In this document: in pieces, positions 25,575-35,402 of the stretch
How the letters are laid out: every line of letters begins with the position of its first letter
Numbering within the stretch: position 1 is the first letter of the stretch
From: HXMU1420-13 sp965249965
GTDB lineage: Bacteria > Bacteroidota > Rhodothermia > Balneolales > Balneolaceae
Assembly: GCA_965249965.1 (NCBI GenBank)
Contig: OZ252262.1
Span: forward strand, 248,001-312,000
Reading direction: 5' to 3'
Length of the DNA: 64,000 nt
Translations under genes and position numbers: made by a program
The notes under the pieces: model-generated
What the model saw: the letters and a program-made list of their open reading frames with translations, nothing else
Databases searched by the model: none
What the model was told of the DNA's origin: nothing

Positions 25575-27733
25575 TGGAATATCGTACCTCTATTTTAAGC
25601 CGTATGTTTGTTGTGCTGGGATTTCTCTTCCTGATTCCTTGTGCACTCGCGTTCCAGCTCATTCGCATCAATTATGTCGAAGGCGATGGCTTACGGGAGT
25701 TATGGAGTCATCAGGCGATAGACGAAATAGCTATCCCTGCTCAAAGAGGAGCCATTTACGATCGAAATGGAACCTTGTTAGCCACAAATGTTGCTGAATA
25801 TCAAATTGCATTAGATCCAAAGATACCGGGCCTTAAAGCGGATCAAATTTCTTTATTGATAGAGAAACTTGCAGAGGTAACTGGTCAATCAAGTACAATA
25901 TTTAAACAGAAACTGGAATCTGCGCCTTCAAGATCACGATATGTTGTGCTCGCCAAGAACATTACGGGCATAGAAAAAGATGAAATATCTGGATTGGGAA
26001 TTCGCGGTGTAATTATTGAAGAAAACTTCCGTCGCAAATATACATTTGGGTCACTCGCTTCGCATTCACTCGGGTTTGTTAACCATAATATGGACGGAAG
26101 AACAGGAATTGAAGCTTTTTATAATGATGAACTCAAGGGGGAAGATGGAGTTCAACAAGTACGAAAAGATCCATTTAATCGAATTTCGCAGTTCGTTGGT
26201 GCACCAAAAAAATTACCAATAGAAGGATATACGCTTCACACAACCATTGACGCCTACATTCAGGCTATCCTTGAAGACGAATTACAAGCTGGTGTTGAAA
26301 AATACCAGGCAAACTACGGAACAGGAATTATTATAGATCCAGAAACAGGTGCCATTTTAGCAATGGCCAATTATCCAACCTTCGATCCAAATTTTCCCGG
26401 CCAGATAGATGGAGAAAACCGAAGAAATTTCGCCATTGCGGATATGGTGGAACCGGGCTCTACGTTTAAATTAGTAACGGCCATTGCCGCAGTTGAACAA
26501 AATGTGGTGGACTTCGACGAAGTTTTTGAAACCCCGGAAAATGGTGAAACTGAAATCCACGGTCTTATACTACGTGATCATGATCCATTAGGCAATATCG
26601 GATTTGAAGAAGTAATGCGACAGTCTTCAAATATCGCAACTGCAGAAATTGCCATGCGAATGGACAAAGACCGATTTTATCAATACGCTAGAAATCTTGG
26701 GTTCGGCACCCCTACATATGTCGACATAGCAGGCGAAGAAAGCGGTAGGATGGCAAAACCTTACGATTGGAGTTTAGTGAGTTTGCCATGGATGTCGCAT
26801 GGATACGAGCTTTTAAGTACTCCCCTTCAGGTTACTCAAGCGTATGCAGCTTTTGCAAACGAAGGCATGTTAATGCGGCCTTATTTAGTTGAGCGAATTG
26901 AGGACAATGATGGAAATATTCTTGTTGAACATGAGCCTATCGAAATTCGGAGGGTCGCAAAAAAACGCACTCTTGAACGATTAATGCCCATTTTTGAAAG
27001 TGTGGTGAGTGATTCGGGAACTGGAGAATATGCTCAGGTAGATGGATTAAGAATTGCAGGAAAAACCGGAACTGCAAAAAAGGTAATCGATGGAAGGTAC
27101 ACAAACAGATATCGCGGTTCCTTTGCCGGCTTCTTTCCGGTTGAAGATCCAAAGTATGTATGTTTTATCATGCTGGATGAGCCTAAACCTGTTGGATATG
27201 GTGGATATACAGCGGCTCCGATTTTCAGACAAGTTGCAAAACGTATTGCGGGTCTTGATAGTGACCTTCAGTTACAATTATCTGTTCCCCTTGCTGATGG
27301 AATTAATGAAAAACGTGCGCCAAATCTGGTTGGATTATCACCAAATGATGCCCAGGAAATCATGCAAACGATGGATATCGACGCTGAATTCGAAATTACA
27401 TCAGGTTTTATTTCCACACAGAGCCCATCAGCAACTGATTCTGTATTAGCTGCCCAAACTGTTGAAATTTCTGTTTTAAATAATAGCTCACTTACTGACA
27501 CCACTACCGTTCAGGAAGGATATGCCAAAATCCCGGATGTACAAGGAATGAGCATGAGAAATGCTTCAAACCTTTTGAGCTCATTAGGTTTTGATGTTGA
27601 TAGAATCGGGTCTGGAACTGTATTCGCTCAGTTCCCTCGCAAGGATGAAATCATGAGAATTGGCAGAACCATCACGATACGAGGCAAGGCTCGATCACTT
27701 GAAACCATCACCGCATCAACCCGGAACGACTAG
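25571..27733 (+). CDS. ftsI: Septal penicillin-binding protein (FtsI/PBP3, class B) with two PASTA domains
   Basis: Septal peptidoglycan transpeptidase. 720 residues: short cytoplasmic end, one membrane anchor (about 12-30), class B dimerisation module with AQRGAIYDRNGTLLA (57-71), and transpeptidase domain with the catalytic STFK at 297-300, SSN at 352-354 and KTG at 498-500. The C-terminus adds two PASTA modules (about 582-636 and 651-705), as in SpoVD/PBP2x-type proteins; E. coli FtsI has none. PASTA modules are thought to sense or dock to peptidoglycan. It is coupled to ftsL and followed directly by murE. Confidence 0.95.
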   Translation: MMEYRTSILSRMFVVLGFLFLIPCALAFQLIRINYVEGDGLRELWSHQAIDEIAIPAQRGAIYDRNGTLLATNVAEYQIALDPKIPGLKADQISLLIEKLAEVTGQSSTIFKQKLESAPSRSRYVVLAKNITGIEKDEISGLGIRGVIIEENFRRKYTFGSLASHSLGFVNHNMDGRTGIEAFYNDELKGEDGVQQVRKDPFNRISQFVGAPKKLPIEGYTLHTTIDAYIQAILEDELQAGVEKYQANYGTGIIIDPETGAILAMANYPTFDPNFPGQIDGENRRNFAIADMVEPGSTFKLVTAIAAVEQNVVDFDEVFETPENGETEIHGLILRDHDPLGNIGFEEVMRQSSNIATAEIAMRMDKDRFYQYARNLGFGTPTYVDIAGEESGRMAKPYDWSLVSLPWMSHGYELLSTPLQVTQAYAAFANEGMLMRPYLVERIEDNDGNILVEHEPIEIRRVAKKRTLERLMPIFESVVSDSGTGEYAQVDGLRIAGKTGTAKKVIDGRYTNRYRGSFAGFFPVEDPKYVCFIMLDEPKPVGYGGYTAAPIFRQVAKRIAGLDSDLQLQLSVPLADGINEKRAPNLVGLSPNDAQEIMQTMDIDAEFEITSGFISTQSPSATDSVLAAQTVEISVLNNSSLTDTTTVQEGYAKIPDVQGMSMRNASNLLSSLGFDVDRIGSGTVFAQFPRKDEIMRIGRTITIRGKARSLETITASTRND

Positions 27734-29194
27734 TTGAATTTAAAAGAACTCATAGCGCTCATTAGTCCTTTGGATGTATCCAATCGGAAAATTCAGTTTG
27801 ATGTTACCGAAGTACATCAGGATTCTAGACAGATTACTAAAGGATCTGTTTTTATTGCTGTGCGCGGGACTGAAGTAGATGGGCACATGTTTTTGGAAGA
27901 TGCCATTGCGCGTGGCGCTGCTGTATTAATTTGTGAAGAATCGTATTACACCGATGCACCGGGTGTAGTTGTAATGGAAGTGGAAAGTACTCGCGCAGTT
28001 TTGGGAAAAATTGCTCAAGCATTTGCAGGAAACCCTGCCGATAAACTAAAAATAACTGGCATCACCGGAACAAACGGAAAAACCACCGTTGCCACACTTG
28101 TTTATCAAATACTTAGTAGTGTTGGAAAAAGAGTTTCATTGTTGGGCACCGTCTCGAAAAAAATTCTAGGCGATGAATTCGAAAGCAAACTCACTACCAG
28201 CGACCCTATAGAGCTCGCTAAGGATATGCGCACAATGGTAGAAGCCAATTCAGAGTATTTGGTGATGGAAGTTTCCTCACACGCTCTGGAACAAGACCGC
28301 GTAAATGGGTTTGATTTTGAGGTAGCTGCCTTTACCAATCTCAGTCATGATCATCTCGATTATCATAACACTGTTGAAGATTATGCCGCAGCTAAAAAAT
28401 TGTTATTCGACGGACTTCCATCAACATCCACTGCCATAACTAATATCGACGACATTCGTGGCCATTATATGGTAGCTAACACCAAAGCTGCCGTTAACGA
28501 ATTCAGTTATAAAACTGACACCAATCATATTCTTCAAAATACGGCCGAGGGATTATCCTTATTGGTAGATGGTGTGAACATACAATCTCCATTAGTTGGC
28601 GACTTTAATGCTTATAACATTGCGCAAGCCTTTTTGATTTGTAAAGCGTTAGGAATTCCTGCTCTAGATGCTGCTAATGCTCTACAAACTGCAAGTGGTG
28701 CTTCTGGCAGAATGGAAACGGTTGTTGTTGAAGGCGATTCTCTGCCTGTAGTAATTGTAGATTATGCCCATACACCTGATGCCCTCAACAATGTATTGGC
28801 AACATTGCACAATCTAAGATTAAAGGGCAGCAAGTTACATTGTGTATTTGGAGCAGGGGGAGATCGTGATCCTTCCAAACGACCGGAAATGGCAAAAGCC
28901 GCTGTTAAATTTGCCGATCAAATCATCGTAACCAATGATAATCCGCGGTTTGAACAACCAGACCTTATTATCAACGACATCTTAAAAGGATTTGATGATT
29001 TAGCGAATGTTGTGGTAGAGCAAGATCGAAAAAAGGCAATCGAAATTGCCATTCAATCAGCTAATCAACACGACCTAGTGCTAATTGCAGGTAAAGGTCA
29101 TGAAGATTATCAGGATATACGTGGAACCAAGCATCCCTTCAACGATTATGATATCGCAGAAGCGGCATTGCAACAAAAAATGGAGGTCCACTGA
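27734..29194 (+). CDS. murE: UDP-MurNAc-tripeptide synthetase (meso-Dap adding)
   Basis: Adds the third stem residue to UDP-MurNAc-L-Ala-D-Glu. 486 residues with the ATP loop GTNGKTT at 112-118, the substrate-binding TTSDPIELA segment, SSHALEQDRVNG, the carbamylated-Lys/His region FTNLSHDHLDYH and DYAHTPDAL. The specificity motif DNPR is at residues 402-405, which in characterised enzymes selects meso-diaminopimelate over lysine. The start is a TTG abutting the ftsI stop (TAG-TTG), so translation depends on coupling. A GGAGG near the end of the gene serves mraY. Confidence 0.96.
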   Translation: MNLKELIALISPLDVSNRKIQFDVTEVHQDSRQITKGSVFIAVRGTEVDGHMFLEDAIARGAAVLICEESYYTDAPGVVVMEVESTRAVLGKIAQAFAGNPADKLKITGITGTNGKTTVATLVYQILSSVGKRVSLLGTVSKKILGDEFESKLTTSDPIELAKDMRTMVEANSEYLVMEVSSHALEQDRVNGFDFEVAAFTNLSHDHLDYHNTVEDYAAAKKLLFDGLPSTSTAITNIDDIRGHYMVANTKAAVNEFSYKTDTNHILQNTAEGLSLLVDGVNIQSPLVGDFNAYNIAQAFLICKALGIPALDAANALQTASGASGRMETVVVEGDSLPVVIVDYAHTPDALNNVLATLHNLRLKGSKLHCVFGAGGDRDPSKRPEMAKAAVKFADQIIVTNDNPRFEQPDLIINDILKGFDDLANVVVEQDRKKAIEIAIQSANQHDLVLIAGKGHEDYQDIRGTKHPFNDYDIAEAALQQKMEVH

Positions 29195-30330
29195 TGCTTT
29201 ACGAATTATTTGATTGGCTTGAAACTGAATTTGAATTCCCAGGCGCTACAGCCATGGCATTTATATCAACCAGAACAGCTCTGGCGGCAGTCTTTTCTCT
29301 GCTTATCAGCCTTTTTATAGGTCGCCGAATTATTCGCTGGTTGAGTAGCATGCAACTTAAAGAAGTTATAAGAGAAGATATTGGATTAGACCACCATCAG
29401 GAAAAAGTTGGCACCCCTTCCATGGGTGGTGTTATCATTCTTTTGGCAACTCTGATTCCAACTGTTCTTTTCGTTCGAATGGACAGCATTTACGGTTGGT
29501 TGATATTTTTTGTGATGTTTTCGCTTGGTGTAGTAGGATTTATTGATGATTACATCAAAGTTGTGAAGAAGGATAAAAGCGGATTAGCAGGCCGTTTTAA
29601 AATAGCCGGACAAGTTATAGTTGGGTTAATTTTAGGAAGCGTTCTTTATTTCCACCCTGATTTTGAAGCATTTAATACTCTTTCAACCGTTCCTTTTGCC
29701 GCTCATTTGAATATCGATTATGCCTTTTTTGGAGAAGAATGGGGCTGGGTTATTTATTTACCCGTTGCCGTTTTTGTTATTACTGCGGTAAGTAATGCAA
29801 CAAACTTAACTGATGGACTTGATGGATTGGCCTCAGGTATTTCTGCTATTTGTGGGTTCGTTTTCGCCATTTTTGCCTATGTATCAGGTCGGGTTGATTT
29901 CTCTGGGTTTCTGGACATTATGTATTTACCGGGAGCCGGTGAACTAACTATTTTTTGTGCCGCTATGACTGGCGCATGTATGGGCTTTTTGTGGTATAAC
30001 ACAAATCCGGCTTCTGTGTTTATGGGAGATACCGGGTCGCTTGCCTTAGGTGGCGCTTTTGGAGCCTTGGCTTTAATGCTCCATAAAGAATTACTCCTCC
30101 CTTTTATTTGTGGAGTCTTCTTCTTCGAAACCTTGTCGGTAATTGTACAGACTACATACTTCAAGTATACAAAGCGAAAGTATGGAGAAGGTCGTAGGGT
30201 ATTCCTGATGGCTCCTATCCATCATCACTTTGAAAAGAAAGGTTGGAGTGAACAAAAGATTGTGGTTCGCTTCTGGATTATCACCGTTCTACTTGGCTTA
30301 ATCAGCTTACTAACCTTAAAAATCAGATGA
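29194..30330 (+). CDS. mraY: Phospho-N-acetylmuramoyl-pentapeptide transferase
   Basis: Membrane enzyme that moves phospho-MurNAc-pentapeptide from UDP to undecaprenyl phosphate, making lipid I. 378 residues with about ten membrane helices. Diagnostic stretches: HHQEKVGTPSMGGVIIL, GFIDDYIKVVKKDKSGL with the Asp pair, SNATNLTDGLDGLASG, NPASVFMGDTGSLALGG, and the C-terminal APIHHHFEKKGWSE histidine motif. It overlaps the murE stop by one base and murD by four. Slightly longer than the E. coli enzyme, mainly at the N-terminus. Confidence 0.97.
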   Translation: MLYELFDWLETEFEFPGATAMAFISTRTALAAVFSLLISLFIGRRIIRWLSSMQLKEVIREDIGLDHHQEKVGTPSMGGVIILLATLIPTVLFVRMDSIYGWLIFFVMFSLGVVGFIDDYIKVVKKDKSGLAGRFKIAGQVIVGLILGSVLYFHPDFEAFNTLSTVPFAAHLNIDYAFFGEEWGWVIYLPVAVFVITAVSNATNLTDGLDGLASGISAICGFVFAIFAYVSGRVDFSGFLDIMYLPGAGELTIFCAAMTGACMGFLWYNTNPASVFMGDTGSLALGGAFGALALMLHKELLLPFICGVFFFETLSVIVQTTYFKYTKRKYGEGRRVFLMAPIHHHFEKKGWSEQKIVVRFWIITVLLGLISLLTLKIR

Positions 30331-31682
30331 TCGATATTCGGGATAAACATATCGTAGTTATTGGTGCAGCAAGAAGTGGTGTTGCTGCAGCACATCTTCT
30401 GAAAGAACAAGGTGGGGATGTTTTTGTCTCTGATTTTGGAGCCATAAATAAGAATTTCCAAGAAAATTTGTTATCCGCAGGTATTCAGTTTGAGGAAAAC
30501 GGACATTCGGATCTAGCTAAAAATGCTGACTTTGTAGTGGTAAGCCCTGGTGTTCCAACAGAATCGCCTATAATTCAATATCACTTAAAAAATGCAGTAC
30601 CGGTTTATTCTGAAATTGAAGTTGCAAGCTGGTTCACTAACCAGAATATAATTGCAACAACTGGTAGCAATGGTAAAACTACAGTAACCAGCTGGTTAGC
30701 CCATATATGGAAAACTGCCCATACTGATTTCTCCCTTGCCGGAAACATTGGCTATGCATTCTCTGAAAAAGTACTCTCAGCCTCTGGGACACATATTCTG
30801 GAAGTGAGCAGTTTCCAGCTCGATCACATCCATACTTTTAAACCTGATGTAAGTGTATTGCTAAATATCACACCCGATCATTTAGACAGATATGAAAACA
30901 GCATGGAAAAATATGCTGCTTCTAAGTTCAGGATCACTGAGAATCAGACCGAAGAAAATTACTTCATCTACAATTTCGATGACCCGCTCATAAAAGCGCA
31001 CGTCGAATCTCTACAAAAAATTAAAAGTCACCCGCAGCTCTGGGGTTTTTCATCGAAAAACGAAGTCCCGGAGGGTGCATTTGTTCGCAACGATCACATC
31101 ATCTTCAGATTTAACAACATCGAGGAATCCTTCATGCCCGTTTACGATCTCGGCTTACCCGGAAACCATAATTTGCAAAACGGACTTGCAGCGGCACTTG
31201 CTGCCCGCGCCGGAGAAATCAAAAACGAAATCATCCGCGAAAGCTTAATGACTTTTACCGGTGTTGAACACCGATTAGAGGTGGCCAGAGTTGTGGATGG
31301 GGTTAAGTACATCAACGACAGCAAAGCTACCAATGTAAATGCCGTTTGGTTTGCTTTGGATAGTTTTAACGTGCCAATTACGCTAATTCTGGGTGGAAGA
31401 GATAAAGGTAATGATTACTCAGAACTTGATTTTCTGCTTCGGGATAAGGTGCATACCATCATCGCTATTGGAGAATCGAAAGAAAAAATTGAAGATGCTT
31501 TAGGAAATGTGACTCCAAATTTTCACAAAGCCGCCGATATGCGCCAAGCCGTGAGATTGGCAAAAAAAGGAGCAAAACGAGGTGAAGTTGTTCTATTGAG
31601 CCCTGCATGTTCGTCCTTTGATATGTTTGAAGACTACGAACATCGAGGTAAAGTTTTCAAAGAAGAAGTAGCAAAATTATAA
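30327..31682 (+). CDS. murD: UDP-N-acetylmuramoylalanine-D-glutamate ligase
   Basis: Adds D-glutamate as the second stem residue. 451 residues in three domains: N-terminal UDP-binding Rossmann (VVIGAARSGVAAAHLL), central ATPase with TGSNGKTTVTSW and LAGNIGYAFSE, EVSSFQLDHIHTFKPDVSVLLN and ITPDHLDRYENSM, and a C-terminal domain starting after GVEHRLE with NDSKATNVNA and LSPACSSFDMFEDYEHRG. All Mur ligase invariants I know are visible. murF, the ligase that usually lies between murE and mraY in Proteobacteria, is missing from the cluster. Confidence 0.97.
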   Translation: MIDIRDKHIVVIGAARSGVAAAHLLKEQGGDVFVSDFGAINKNFQENLLSAGIQFEENGHSDLAKNADFVVVSPGVPTESPIIQYHLKNAVPVYSEIEVASWFTNQNIIATTGSNGKTTVTSWLAHIWKTAHTDFSLAGNIGYAFSEKVLSASGTHILEVSSFQLDHIHTFKPDVSVLLNITPDHLDRYENSMEKYAASKFRITENQTEENYFIYNFDDPLIKAHVESLQKIKSHPQLWGFSSKNEVPEGAFVRNDHIIFRFNNIEESFMPVYDLGLPGNHNLQNGLAAALAARAGEIKNEIIRESLMTFTGVEHRLEVARVVDGVKYINDSKATNVNAVWFALDSFNVPITLILGGRDKGNDYSELDFLLRDKVHTIIAIGESKEKIEDALGNVTPNFHKAADMRQAVRLAKKGAKRGEVVLLSPACSSFDMFEDYEHRGKVFKEEVAKL

Positions 31683-32870
31683 TTGATAGTAACCAGTCCA
31701 CATAGCAAACTTTCTAATGTACTAGGTACCAGCCCGGAAGATATCGATGCGGGCAAGCAAGGTAGCGACCGGGTACTTTTAATGGCCATCATTATGTTGA
31801 TGATGTTTGGCGTACTAGCGGTGTATTCGTCAATCGCATTTTTTGCAGAATCAAACGACACCTCTGCCTTTGCCCTTGTGATTCGTCATGTAGTGAAAGT
31901 TGCTATTGCTTTCTTTGTAATGTTGATCGTATCCAAAATAAACTATCACACGCTTGCAAAATTTTCTCGTGTTGGGATGATCGTTAGCCTTCTTTTGCTT
32001 GTGGCAGTCCTGATATTCGGAACTGAGCAATTTGGTGCAAAACGTTGGCTAAATGTTGGTGGGTTTAGTTTCCAACCATCTACCGTTGCAACCGTGGCTC
32101 TACTTCTTCATGTAAGCGTTCTCTTAAGCGAGAAACAAGAATATGTTAAAGATTTCAAGAAGTCGTTCATGCCTGTTATGATCTGGGTGACGATAACATG
32201 TGCTTTAATAGGAATAGAAGATTTTAGCTCCGCCGGTATTTTGATGGGCATATGTTTAGTGATGATGTTCATTGGTCGTATTAGCCTGGTTCAAATGGGT
32301 TCGATGTTGGCAGTAGCACTACTTGGCGGAATGCTTTTATTGAATCAATCAGCAAATCGCCAGGACAGAATTGAACAGTATTTGGGACAAATCAAGAATA
32401 TTGAAACTGAAGAATTTCTTACAGGTAGTGGCTATCAGGCACAACAAGCGCATATTGCCATTGCAAAAGGCGAATTCTTTGGTGTTGGAATAGGTAAAAG
32501 TACACAGCGCGATTTCCTGCCTGCTCCCTATAATGATTTCATTTTCGCCATTATCGCTGAGGAATACGGAATCTTCGGTGCCATGAGTTTAATCGTAATT
32601 TTCAGTTTAATTCTGATTCGTGGAGTGGTCTTTATCGCTAGAAGAGCAGAAGATTCTTTGGGAGCATTGTTAGCTGTAGGCTGTACTCTTACTATTGTTT
32701 TATATGGATTCGTAAATGCAAGTGTAGCAAGTGGTTTGCTACCCGTAACTGGTCTCCCCATGCCTTTTGTGAGTTATGGCGGAACAAACATGCTCTTTGC
32801 TGGATTGATGGTGGGCATATTGCTCAACATTTCAAAACACAGTAAAGAAAGGAGGCCCTTCTATGCATAA
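31683..32870 (+). CDS. ftsW: Septal SEDS peptidoglycan glycosyltransferase FtsW
   Basis: SEDS-family polymerase that works with FtsI at the septum. 395 residues, about ten membrane helices. Family marks are GAKRWLNVGGFSFQPS (about residues 118-133, with W and the E/Q-P-S pattern), the catalytic-loop region ending HIAIAKGEFFGVGIGKSTQRDFLPAPYNDFIFAIIAEEYG (long periplasmic loop, about residues 255-294) and LPMPFVSYGGTNML. The start is a TTG right after the murD stop. A strong AAGGAGG for murG lies inside its last codons, and the two overlap by eight bases. Confidence 0.95.
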   Translation: MIVTSPHSKLSNVLGTSPEDIDAGKQGSDRVLLMAIIMLMMFGVLAVYSSIAFFAESNDTSAFALVIRHVVKVAIAFFVMLIVSKINYHTLAKFSRVGMIVSLLLLVAVLIFGTEQFGAKRWLNVGGFSFQPSTVATVALLLHVSVLLSEKQEYVKDFKKSFMPVMIWVTITCALIGIEDFSSAGILMGICLVMMFIGRISLVQMGSMLAVALLGGMLLLNQSANRQDRIEQYLGQIKNIETEEFLTGSGYQAQQAHIAIAKGEFFGVGIGKSTQRDFLPAPYNDFIFAIIAEEYGIFGAMSLIVIFSLILIRGVVFIARRAEDSLGALLAVGCTLTIVLYGFVNASVASGLLPVTGLPMPFVSYGGTNMLFAGLMVGILLNISKHSKERRPFYA

Positions 32871-33972
32871 CCCAAAAATCCTAATTGCAGCCGGTGGAAC
32901 AGGCGGTCACGTATATCCTGCAATTGCCATAGCTGATGCGATTAAAGCTCAAAATTCCGAAACCGAAATACAATTTGTTGGAACCAAAGATCATATGGAA
33001 TGGCATGCCGTACCTAAAGCAGGCTATCAGATTGCACATGTTTGGATCAGTGGATTCCACCGTCGATTTACGGCCAAAAACCTTTTATTTCCAATCAAAT
33101 TAGTAACAGCGCTTGCTCAAAGTTTCTCAATTCTCGGGAAGTTCAAACCTGACGTAGTGGTTTCTTGCGGCGGTTACGTTGCCGGTCCGGTTGGCTGGGT
33201 TGCAGGAAAGAAATCCATTCCGGTTGTTATTCAGGAGCAGAACAGTTTCCCCGGGGTCACAAATCGACTTCTTGCAAAGTTTGCTTACAAGATTTTTACC
33301 GCTTTCGAAGAAGCTGATCGCTACCTCCCTCCTTCGAAAACTCAGATTACCGGAAACCCAACCAGAAGTAGCTTAACACAGATTGATCAAAAAGTTGGGC
33401 TTGCTGCTTTTGGTTTTGATGATTCGAAACCGGTACTACTAATTATGGGTGGAAGTGGTGGAGCCAGAACTATAAACGAAGCCATTAAGACAAATCTGGA
33501 TGAACTTCACAACAAAGCCGGACTTCAGATTATCTGGCAATGTGGATCAAGGTACGTGGATGCATTAAAAGCCGAGGTTGATGAATCAGTCTATCCAAAT
33601 TTAAGACTAACCGCTTTTATCGATTCAATGCCCGAAGCTTATGCCGCGGCCGACCTAGTAATTAGTAGAGCTGGTGCAAGTTCATGCAGTGAATTTATGT
33701 TGATTGGGATGCCAAGTGTATTAATTCCATCTCCGAATGTGGCCGGCGATCATCAAACCCAAAATGCTCAAGCTATGGTTGATGCTGGAGCTTCTGAATT
33801 AGTGAAAGACGCAGACGCCGTGGATGCCATTTCTGAGCTAGTCACTACCCTGATAACCGATCAACATCGACTTAAAGAAATGAACAAAGCGGCATTGGCT
33901 TTGGCAAAACCCGATGCAGCAAAAACGATCGCAACAGAAATTTTAGAACTCGCAAAATCCCGATTGAATTAA
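32863..33972 (+). CDS. murG: UDP-GlcNAc:undecaprenyl-PP-MurNAc-pentapeptide GlcNAc transferase
   Basis: Converts lipid I to lipid II on the inner face of the membrane. 369-residue GT-B enzyme with the N-terminal GGTGGHVYPAIAIAD (residues about 9-23), the membrane-contact patch around WISGFHRR, SCGGYVAGPVG, QEQNSFPGVTNRLLAKFA, TGNPTR, and the donor-site LIMGGSGGARTINEA and ISRAGASSCSEFMLIGMPSVLIPSP with DHQTQNA. Complete by length and motifs. It has a good ribosome site (AAGGAGG) and shares one base with murC. Confidence 0.97.
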   Translation: MHNPKILIAAGGTGGHVYPAIAIADAIKAQNSETEIQFVGTKDHMEWHAVPKAGYQIAHVWISGFHRRFTAKNLLFPIKLVTALAQSFSILGKFKPDVVVSCGGYVAGPVGWVAGKKSIPVVIQEQNSFPGVTNRLLAKFAYKIFTAFEEADRYLPPSKTQITGNPTRSSLTQIDQKVGLAAFGFDDSKPVLLIMGGSGGARTINEAIKTNLDELHNKAGLQIIWQCGSRYVDALKAEVDESVYPNLRLTAFIDSMPEAYAAADLVISRAGASSCSEFMLIGMPSVLIPSPNVAGDHQTQNAQAMVDAGASELVKDADAVDAISELVTTLITDQHRLKEMNKAALALAKPDAAKTIATEILELAKSRLN

Positions 33973-35402
33973 TGAGTAATAGATTTGAAACACAGCCCGT
34001 ATTTGGAAAAACCAAGCACATTCACATGGTGGGAATTGGTGGCATTGGCATGAGTGGGATGGCTGAAATACTTATTCATCGAGGATATAAAATAACCGGT
34101 TCTGACGGTGCTTTAAGCGAAACTACAAAACGATTAGAGGAATTAGGAGCCACTATTTATGAAGGTCATTCAGCTGAACATATTGAAGGCGCAGATGTAG
34201 TGGTTTATACCAGCGCTGTAAAAGCACATGAGAATGAAGAAACCAGTGCTGCACTTGAGCAACGTATTCCAACGATCAAACGAGCAGAAATGCTGGCTGA
34301 ATTGATGAAGATGAAGTACGGAATTGGTGTAGCTGGTACGCATGGCAAAACCACTACAACCACTATGATTGGTTTGGTAACCCAAATCGGTAATTACGAC
34401 CCAACCATTATGGTGGGTGGAAAAGTGCACAGTTTTGATAAAACAAACGCTGTTGTTGGAAAAGGTGATGTAATTGTGGTAGAAGCAGATGAGTTCGACA
34501 GAACTTTCCTTCGTCTCACTCCTTCTATCGCAATTATCACCAATATTGAGGCCGAACATCTCGATATCTATGATGATCTCGCAGATGTAAAACAGGCTTT
34601 TATCGATTATGCAAACAAGGTCCCCTTTTATGGCGCTGTAATTGTTTGCCTTGACGATGAAAACGTTCGAAGTATTTTACCAGATTTAGAGCGTAGAATT
34701 GTGAGTTACGGGTTAACACCTCAGGCAACCGTTCGAGCTACTGAAATTCAATCCAATCAATTTAACAGCACATTTACAGTGTTAGTGGATGGGGAAAAAC
34801 ATGGTGTAATTACTTTAAAGGCTCCTGGCGAACACAATGTAAAGAATGCCTTAGCAGCGATTGCTACCGGGCTGGAAATGAATATCGACTTCAAATTAAT
34901 CAAAGAAGGTCTGGAGAATTTTGAAGGTGTTTATCGTCGGTTCCAGTTAAAATACAACAATGGCATTATGGTGATTGATGACTACGCCCACCATCCAACC
35001 GAAGTTCAGGCAACGCTGCAGGCGGCAAATGCAGGGTGGCCCGACCGTCGTGTAATCGCTGTTTTTCAGCCACACCTGTATACGCGTACTCAGGAATTAT
35101 ACAAAGAATTTGGTCTCTCCTTTTTCGATGCAGAAGTGATGGTTGTTACCGATGTGTATCCTTCCAGAGAAAAGCCAATTGAGGGAGTCTCAGGAAAACT
35201 GATTGCCGATACTGCAGAAAAATACGGCCATAGAAATGTGGTGTATGTAGAAAACAAAAACGATGTATCCGAGCAATTAAAAGATATCGTTCAAGACGGT
35301 GATATCATCATTACGATGGGAGCCGGTGATATTTATAAATCAGGTGATCAATTTGTCGAAGAAATAGAAACCGGAAATTTTAAAGTAAAATCTCACGCTT
35401 GA
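33972..35402 (+). CDS. murC: UDP-N-acetylmuramate-L-alanine ligase
   Basis: Adds L-alanine as the first stem residue. 476 residues: HMVGIGGIGMSGMAEIL in the UDP-binding domain, the ATP loop GVAGTHGKTTTTTMI, MVGGKVHSF, VVEADEFDRTFLRLTPSIAIITNIEAEHLDIYDD (catalytic and Mg sites), then the C-terminal domain with GVYRRFQ, DDYAHHPTEVQATL, FQPHLYTRT and GAGDIYK. It starts on the last base of the murG stop and runs into ftsQ with a four-base overlap. Confidence 0.97.
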   Translation: MSNRFETQPVFGKTKHIHMVGIGGIGMSGMAEILIHRGYKITGSDGALSETTKRLEELGATIYEGHSAEHIEGADVVVYTSAVKAHENEETSAALEQRIPTIKRAEMLAELMKMKYGIGVAGTHGKTTTTTMIGLVTQIGNYDPTIMVGGKVHSFDKTNAVVGKGDVIVVEADEFDRTFLRLTPSIAIITNIEAEHLDIYDDLADVKQAFIDYANKVPFYGAVIVCLDDENVRSILPDLERRIVSYGLTPQATVRATEIQSNQFNSTFTVLVDGEKHGVITLKAPGEHNVKNALAAIATGLEMNIDFKLIKEGLENFEGVYRRFQLKYNNGIMVIDDYAHHPTEVQATLQAANAGWPDRRVIAVFQPHLYTRTQELYKEFGLSFFDAEVMVVTDVYPSREKPIEGVSGKLIADTAEKYGHRNVVYVENKNDVSEQLKDIVQDGDIIITMGAGDIYKSGDQFVEEIETGNFKVKSHA